A stretch of DNA of 10,080 bases, from the NCBI GenBank assembly GCA_964503355.1, contig CAZCZS010000059.1:1-10080 (forward strand), read 5' to 3'. Within the stretch, counting starts at the first letter, position 1. Each line of letters starts with the position of its first letter. Made by a program: the position numbers and the translations under genes. The stretch is from Mesoaciditoga sp964503355. Lineage in GTDB: Bacteria; Thermotogota; Thermotogae; Mesoaciditogales; Mesoaciditogaceae. Positions 6,730 through 10,080 of the stretch are shown in pieces. The notes below the pieces were generated by a model. The model did no database searches. It was not told the origin of the DNA and was given only the letters and a program-made list of their open reading frames with translations.

Positions 6730-6752
6730 TTATTGAGAATGTGTCTCAATAA
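6730..6752. promoter_or_regulatory. Operator-like 9-bp inverted repeat downstream of the feo promoter
   Basis: TTATTGAGA (6730-6738) and its exact reverse complement TCTCAATAA (6744-6752) flank five bases. The dyad sits between the predicted transcription start (about 6725) and overlaps the first two bases of the ribosome binding site AAGGAG (6751-6756). That is the classic place for a repressor operator, here presumably iron-responsive. It does not resemble the Fur GATAATGAT, DtxR TTAGG-type or MntR boxes I know. As RNA it could form a 9-bp hairpin abutting the Shine-Dalgarno, so translational control is also possible. Confidence 0.65.
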
Positions 6753-6764
6753 GGAGATGAAATC

Positions 6765-7226
6765 ATGATCGTTGCACTTAAAGATTGCCCTGAAAATACC
6801 AGATGTGAGCTAATCGATTCGGATATACCGGATTCTTTGAAAAGTCGCCTTATGGGACTTGGATGGTTGCCAGGGAAGATCATTCAGGTGGTAAGAAAGG
6901 CTCCAATGGGAGATCCTACCATTTATCTGGTCGATTCAACCAAGATATTTCTTCGTGAAGAAGAATCACGCATGATAAAAGTTAAGCCTCTTTATCCGGC
7001 CCCTTTGGCCGTTGCTGAAAAGGGAAAATATAGAATCGTGAAGTTCTTCGGAGGGGGACCGCGTTTCACCGAACGCGCGAGAAATAACGGCCTATTCGTA
7101 GGTGCGGTGATCGAGGTCATTTCCAATCCCTTAAAGGGAAAAATCATCATTTCAACGAGAGATGGGGAGTTTGCCGTTGGCAGGGGGTTTTCCGAAAAGA
7201 TCTTCGTGGAGCCGGTACGAAGATGA
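6765..7226 (+). CDS. feoA: Ferrous iron transport protein A, tandem FeoA domains
   Basis: FeoA is a small cytoplasmic SH3-like protein that supports FeoB in Fe2+ uptake. This product is 153 residues, about twice a single FeoA, and reads as two domains. Domain 1 (about 1-75) has SRLMGLGWLPGKIIQVVRKAPMGDPTIYLV, the usual 'lgl.pG' turn and MGDP stretch, ending SRMIKVKP. Domain 2 (about 80-152) has ERARNNGLFVGAVIEVISNP followed by the short strand pattern GKIIISTRDGEFAVGRG and KIFVEP. The two halves are diverged rather than a recent duplication. AAGGAG (6751-6756) lies 8 nt before the ATG. It overlaps feoB by ATGA. The assignment is firm; how the second domain contributes is unknown. Confidence 0.92.
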   Translation: MIVALKDCPENTRCELIDSDIPDSLKSRLMGLGWLPGKIIQVVRKAPMGDPTIYLVDSTKIFLREEESRMIKVKPLYPAPLAVAEKGKYRIVKFFGGGPRFTERARNNGLFVGAVIEVISNPLKGKIIISTRDGEFAVGRGFSEKIFVEPVRR

Positions 7227-9172
7227 AAAAAAAGATAAAAATAGCGCTTGTTGGAAACCCCAACGTTGGAAAAACCGCACTTTTCAACGCTCTAACGGGA
7301 GCCCATCAGTACGTTGCGAATTGGCCGGGAGTTACGGTTGAAAAGAAAACCGGAAAATTCACGTGGCAAGAATACGAAATCGACGTTATCGATCTGCCTG
7401 GCATATACACCCTCAGAGCGCGTTCGATAGATGAAAGAGTTTCGAGAGACTACCTTATTCAGGAGCGTCCGGACGTCGTCTTGAACGTCGTTGACGCCAC
7501 CAATCTTAACAGAAATCTTTACCTAACCATTCAACTTTCCGAAATGGGATTGAAAACCGTTTTGATCTTGAATCAAATGGATCAGGTTAAAAACATGAAC
7601 ATAAAGATAAACACGTCGGAATTGGAAAAGCGTCTTGGAATAAAAGTGGTTGAAACGGTCGCAACAAAGGGCGTGAATTTAGATGAAATAATGAAAGCCG
7701 CCTTATCTTCAACGCCACCGGTCAAATACGAGATATATCCAACTCACTTCGAAGAGTTGATAAAAAAGATAGAGAAGTTATCCCAAGAAACATTGAAGGA
7801 TAAATCCATTCCCTTAAGATGGCTTGCCATCTCCTTTAGCGAAGGAGACGAATTGGCAAGAAAAATACTGCGAGAAAATGGATTGTTGGAAAAATGTGAG
7901 GTTCTTCTTTCTTCAATTCAAGATGAGAATCCCTCTCTGATCGTCGCTCGTGCGAGATACAACTTCATCTCATCCATTTTGAAACAAATAGAGGTCAGGC
8001 CCAAAGAATCTTGGACGATAAGCGACGCGCTGGATCACGTTTTCACCCACAAGATTTTGGGCATTCCGATATTCATTTCGATATTGTGGATGATGTTTCA
8101 ATTCGCGTTTTCCGCTTCCACACCCTTGAGCGATCTTATAGATTTGGGATTTCAAGCGCTTGCGAATTACGCACACGCGATTCCTGGATGGTTAGGCTCG
8201 CTCATAGGTGATGGCATAATCTCCGGTGTTGGATCCGTGCTCGTTTTCGTTCCCCTGATATTCTTCATGTTCTTTGCCATGGGAATGCTTGAAGATACCG
8301 GTTACATGTCTCGTGCGGCCTTTTTGATAGATCGATTGATGCACAGGTTTAAATTGAGTGGTAAAGCTTTCATTCCGATGATACTTGGTTTTGGTTGTAA
8401 CGCGTCCGCGATAATGACGACGAGAACCATAGAAAGTGAAAAAGAAAGGATAATATCCATACTCATCAATCCATTCATCAGTTGCAGTGCCAGACTCGTT
8501 GTCTACGCCGTCATAGCGGGGGCTTTTTTCGGAAAATTCGCGGGTCTCGCCATATTTTCGATATACATCGTGAGCATAGCTTTCGCTTTGAGTATGGCAG
8601 TCGTATTCAGTTTTTTGCTTAAAAGCAAGGAATCTTCCCCTTTAACCATGGAATTGCCGCGCTATCAGTTACCAACGGGTAGGGGATTGTGGATTTACAT
8701 GTGGTCGAGAGGAAAACATTTCTTGAAAAAGGCTGGTGGCATAATTTTGGGTGCCACCGTCACAGTTTGGTTTTTATCCAATATGCCCGTTGGTGCCAGC
8801 GTACAGAACTCATGGGCAGCGGATATTGGAAAAGCCTTGGCACCTTTGTTCGCTCCGCTGCATTTCGATTGGCACATAACGCTTGCGTTGTTGTTCGGAG
8901 GGATCGCGAAAGAAGTCACCGTTACAACGCTTGGTACTTTTGCGGGTGGCAATTTACCAGCGTTCTTGAAAACGGTGCTCGATCCGATAAACGCTTACGC
9001 TTTAATGCTTTTCGTGCTCATATACATACCTTGCGTGGCAACACAAGCGGTTATGCGCATGGAAACTGGCAGCTATAAATGGCCGATCTTTTCGGTGATT
9101 TGGAGCTTGTCAAGCGCTTACGTGATAGCCTTGATCTTCGAAATTGTTGGGCATTTGGTGGTGGCATTATGA
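7223..9172 (+). CDS. feoB: Ferrous iron transporter FeoB
   Basis: FeoB is the inner-membrane Fe2+ importer with an N-terminal G domain. The 649-residue product has G1 GNPNVGKT (11-18), G2 WPGVTVE (34-40), G3 DLPG (57-60), G4 NQMD (117-120) and G5-like ATKG (147-150), then a helical spacer (about 160-260). The membrane part starts near 275. Its gate motifs are GFGCNASAIMTTRTIE (389-404), FISCSARLVVYAV (418-430), GGIAKEVTVTTLGTF (559-573) and YIPCVATQAVMRMETG (601-616), keeping Cys392, Cys421, Glu564 and Cys604. In the first gate, most FeoB proteins I recall have GCN(V/T)PA or GCTVPA; here Ala-Ser replaces the Val-Pro pair. Translation is coupled to feoA and to the next gene by ATGA overlaps at both ends. 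Length is normal for the family. Confidence 0.97.
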   Translation: MKKKIKIALVGNPNVGKTALFNALTGAHQYVANWPGVTVEKKTGKFTWQEYEIDVIDLPGIYTLRARSIDERVSRDYLIQERPDVVLNVVDATNLNRNLYLTIQLSEMGLKTVLILNQMDQVKNMNIKINTSELEKRLGIKVVETVATKGVNLDEIMKAALSSTPPVKYEIYPTHFEELIKKIEKLSQETLKDKSIPLRWLAISFSEGDELARKILRENGLLEKCEVLLSSIQDENPSLIVARARYNFISSILKQIEVRPKESWTISDALDHVFTHKILGIPIFISILWMMFQFAFSASTPLSDLIDLGFQALANYAHAIPGWLGSLIGDGIISGVGSVLVFVPLIFFMFFAMGMLEDTGYMSRAAFLIDRLMHRFKLSGKAFIPMILGFGCNASAIMTTRTIESEKERIISILINPFISCSARLVVYAVIAGAFFGKFAGLAIFSIYIVSIAFALSMAVVFSFLLKSKESSPLTMELPRYQLPTGRGLWIYMWSRGKHFLKKAGGIILGATVTVWFLSNMPVGASVQNSWAADIGKALAPLFAPLHFDWHITLALLFGGIAKEVTVTTLGTFAGGNLPAFLKTVLDPINAYALMLFVLIYIPCVATQAVMRMETGSYKWPIFSVIWSLSSAYVIALIFEIVGHLVVAL

Positions 9173-9552
9173 GTGTGGTTGGAGTTGTAATGGCATTTGG
9201 GTACACCTTACTTGGAATGGATTTAATCGTAAATGGAAATTACATGGACGCCTTCGTGGCCTTTACCGTGAGTGCCGTCTTTGCATTTGGACTTTTTGAC
9301 ATTTTCTCCGCAAAAAAAAGAGGTTCTGCCCATGTTTTAACGGGCGGCATTTTGAGTATGATATTCACGATCTACTTCGTCATAGAATACTTCGCGAACG
9401 ACTTCGATTTTCTCATAAACAACGGTAAATGGACGTGGAGTGGTACCGTGGACTTAATCGGTGCATTTGTTTTGGGAATTGGCGGGGTAATATCATTTTA
9501 TCTTTCCAAAAAAGTGTTTGAAAATGCTAAAATAGCATCGAGGAGGCGATAA
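9169..9552 (+). CDS. Unknown four-helix membrane protein coupled to feoB
   Basis: I do not recognise this 127-residue protein. It has four predicted transmembrane segments (about residues 3-21, 27-47, 56-74 and 93-113), a short Lys/Arg loop after helix 2 (SAKKRGS, 47-53), an Asn/Asp-rich loop before helix 4 (77-90), and a basic tail ending in RRR. By the positive-inside rule the KKR loop and the C-terminal tail face the cytoplasm. The ATG at 9169 overlaps the feoB stop as ATGA, so it is translated with feoB; the frame is open further upstream inside feoB, but those codons are shadow. There are no cysteines and almost no histidines, so it is not an obvious metal carrier. An accessory or stabilising role for FeoB is inference from position only. 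Confidence 0.8.
   Translation: MSVVGVVMAFGYTLLGMDLIVNGNYMDAFVAFTVSAVFAFGLFDIFSAKKRGSAHVLTGGILSMIFTIYFVIEYFANDFDFLINNGKWTWSGTVDLIGAFVLGIGGVISFYLSKKVFENAKIASRRR
9524..9538. repeat. Inverted repeat upstream of the 89-residue gene
   Basis: ATGCTA-AAA-TAGCAT is a perfect 6-bp dyad with a 3-base spacer in the 3' end of the preceding gene. It ends 2 bases before the ribosome binding site AGGAGG (9541-9546) and overlaps a possible extended -10. It could be an operator or an RNA hairpin next to the Shine-Dalgarno; AT-rich coding sequence makes chance possible. Confidence 0.4.
9525..9533 (+). promoter_or_regulatory. Possible internal extended -10 promoter
   Basis: TGCTAAAAT fits the TG-N-TA-N-AAT core seen at other promoters here. 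No good -35 is present at 17 bases. It would start transcription near 9540, right at the ribosome binding site of the 9555 gene, leaving almost no leader apart from AGGAGG. It could give separate expression of the small gene and the tRNA region. Confidence 0.35.
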
Positions 9553-9554
9553 GA

Positions 9555-9824
9555 ATGAGAGTGGATGCCGTTAACGTTCAACCGGTGAATTACGTGACAT
9601 TTCCAGCCAGTGTGACACCGGTAAAAAACGTAACTCAGGCTCCAAGAAGCGGAATAAGGCCTCAAGATTTGAACAACTTGTTGAAAAGTATGGTTAATTC
9701 CAAAACCGCGATGGCGATGAAATTGGCATCTATAGCGTACGATGAAAAAGGTCAAGTTAAAAACACGTTGGTTCAAACTCTTCCAGAATTGTTCGTTGGA
9801 AACAGATTGGATACCAGGGCTTGA
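9555..9824 (+). CDS. Small protein of unknown function
   Basis: I do not recognise this 89-residue protein. It starts at ATG 9555 with a perfect AGGAGG (9541-9546) 8 nt upstream, 2 nt after the previous stop, so it is very likely translated. Residues 1-35 are rich in Val, Pro, Asn and Thr with no signal peptide and look extended or disordered. Residues 36-65 (from RPQDLNNLLKSM to ASIAYDE) look like an amphipathic helix or two, and a short tail follows. There are no cysteines and no transmembrane helix. It is the last protein gene of the feo unit. A faint resemblance to small bacterial helical proteins such as YjfB was considered but is too weak to use. Confidence 0.75.
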   Translation: MRVDAVNVQPVNYVTFPASVTPVKNVTQAPRSGIRPQDLNNLLKSMVNSKTAMAMKLASIAYDEKGQVKNTLVQTLPELFVGNRLDTRA

Positions 9825-9849
9825 CGAAAAGATTTTAAAATGGTAGAAT
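9821..9849 (+). promoter_or_regulatory. tRNA-Cys promoter
   Basis: TTGACG (9821-9826) and TAGAAT (9844-9849) are 17 bases apart, with TG-G before the -10. Predicted start is near 9856, about 6 nt before the mature tRNA. The -35 overlaps the TGA stop of the preceding gene, so feo transcripts may also read into the tRNA. Confidence 0.85.
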
Positions 9850-9861
9850 TTTAGCGGTTTC

Positions 9862-9938
9862 GGCGACGTAGCCAAGGGGTCAAAGGCGAGGGTCTGCAAA
9901 ATCCTTATTCGTGGGTTCGAATCCCACCGTCGCCTCCA
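9862..9938 (+). tRNA. tRNA-Cys (anticodon GCA), CCA encoded
   Basis: The cloverleaf folds cleanly. The 7-bp acceptor stem pairs GGCGACG with CGTCGCC. The D arm is GCC/GGC. The anticodon stem AGGGT/ATCCT contains one G-T pair and closes the loop CTGCAAA with anticodon GCA. A short variable loop is followed by the T arm GTGGG-TTCGAAT-CCCAC. The discriminator is U73, a known identity element for cysteine, and CCA is encoded in the gene (9936-9938). Its transcription is bracketed by a near-consensus promoter and an intrinsic terminator 3 nt downstream. Confidence 0.97.
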
Positions 9939-9940
9939 TG

Positions 9941-9969
9941 TTCCCCCACGATGGGGGAATTTTTATTTT
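9941..9969 (+). terminator. Intrinsic terminator after tRNA-Cys
   Basis: TTCCCCCA (9941-9948) pairs perfectly with TGGGGGAA (9952-9959) around a CGA loop, followed by the T-rich run TTTTTATTTT (9960-9969). It likely ends both the tRNA transcript and any read-through from the feo operon. Confidence 0.93.
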
Positions 9970-10080
9970 GAAAAGGCATATTGTCCGTTCCACATTGTGA
10001 GCCACGCTAACACACTCCGTGAGTTGCTTCGCTTTTTCGACACATCTTGTGTCTTGAAACCTCACTTTTGTGAATTGTAT
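9970..10080. other. Right-end intergenic stretch with four CAC/GTG dyads
   Basis: No credible gene is seen in these 111 bases. Four small inverted repeats with CAC...GTG cores occur: CACATTGTG (9991-9999), CACTCCGTG (10013-10021), GACACATCTTGTGTC (10039-10053) and TCACTTTTGTGA (10062-10073). Their centres are about 22, 29 and 22 bases apart. Whether this is an operator array, a repeat family or chance cannot be decided here. Confidence 0.4.

Noticed and set aside
8689..9078. 129-codon plus-strand open frame inside feoB
   Set aside because: It is an out-of-frame shadow of the FeoB C-terminal membrane region, rich in Trp and His with no start signal.
9880..10065. Minus-strand open frame of 61 codons over the tRNA and right end
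   Set aside because: Its C-terminal half (ATVGFEPT...) is the antisense of the tRNA-Cys T arm and terminator, a well-known spurious translation; no ribosome binding site is seen.
1..10080. Mobile element, CRISPR array, toxin-antitoxin or defence genes
   Set aside because: No transposase, integrase, regularly spaced repeats or toxin/antitoxin-like pair is seen; the tRNA-Cys end shows no duplicated attachment site within the window.

Overview
The window reads as a chromosomal stretch of an anaerobic, probably thermophilic bacterium, most likely a member of the Thermotogota. The reasons are the Lys/Glu-rich proteins, heavy AGA/AGG and ATA codon use, very tight gene packing with stop-start overlaps, and the mix of genes (FolE2 rather than FolE, AmmeMemoRadiSam radical SAM enzyme, ApbE / NusG-domain-II / Gx-transporter trio, tandem-domain FeoA). 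The lineage is inferred from gene style only.

Layout. Positions 1-614 (minus strand) hold the N-terminal 204 codons of a UDP-galactopyranose mutase whose 3' end lies outside the window. A 280-nt divergent intergenic region follows. From 895 to 6661 a rightward block has eight genes: methylglyoxal synthase (mgsA), a tRNA nucleotidyltransferase / poly(A) polymerase-family protein, GTP cyclohydrolase FolE2, the AmmeMemoRadiSam radical SAM enzyme, the flavin transferase ApbE, a membrane-anchored NusG domain II protein, a Gx-transporter-family membrane protein, and a Maf nucleotide pyrophosphatase. An extended -10 promoter in front of folE2 suggests the block is two transcription units, mgsA-cca and folE2-to-maf.

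A second rightward unit (about 6690-9824) is an iron uptake operon. It has a strong promoter, a 9-bp perfect inverted repeat just after the predicted transcription start, a double-domain FeoA, FeoB, a coupled four-helix membrane protein of unknown function and an 89-residue unknown protein. It is followed by a tRNA-Cys(GCA) with its own near-consensus promoter and a textbook intrinsic terminator. The last ~110 bases hold no credible gene but carry four short CAC/GTG dyads.

How the genes may work together. ApbE, the NusG-II protein and the Gx-transporter-like protein overlap each other and form a recurrent set linked to flavin-based redox chemistry outside the cytoplasm. With Fe(II) import next door, the region suggests membrane redox and iron physiology, though no flavinylated substrate protein or Rnf/Nqr subunit is visible here. 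Five of the predicted promoters share a TG-N-TA-N-AAT core, a useful local signature for this genome. No mobile element, CRISPR array or defence system is seen. The most interesting unexplained items are the feo operator-like dyad, the two unknown genes behind feoB, and the flavin/redox trio.
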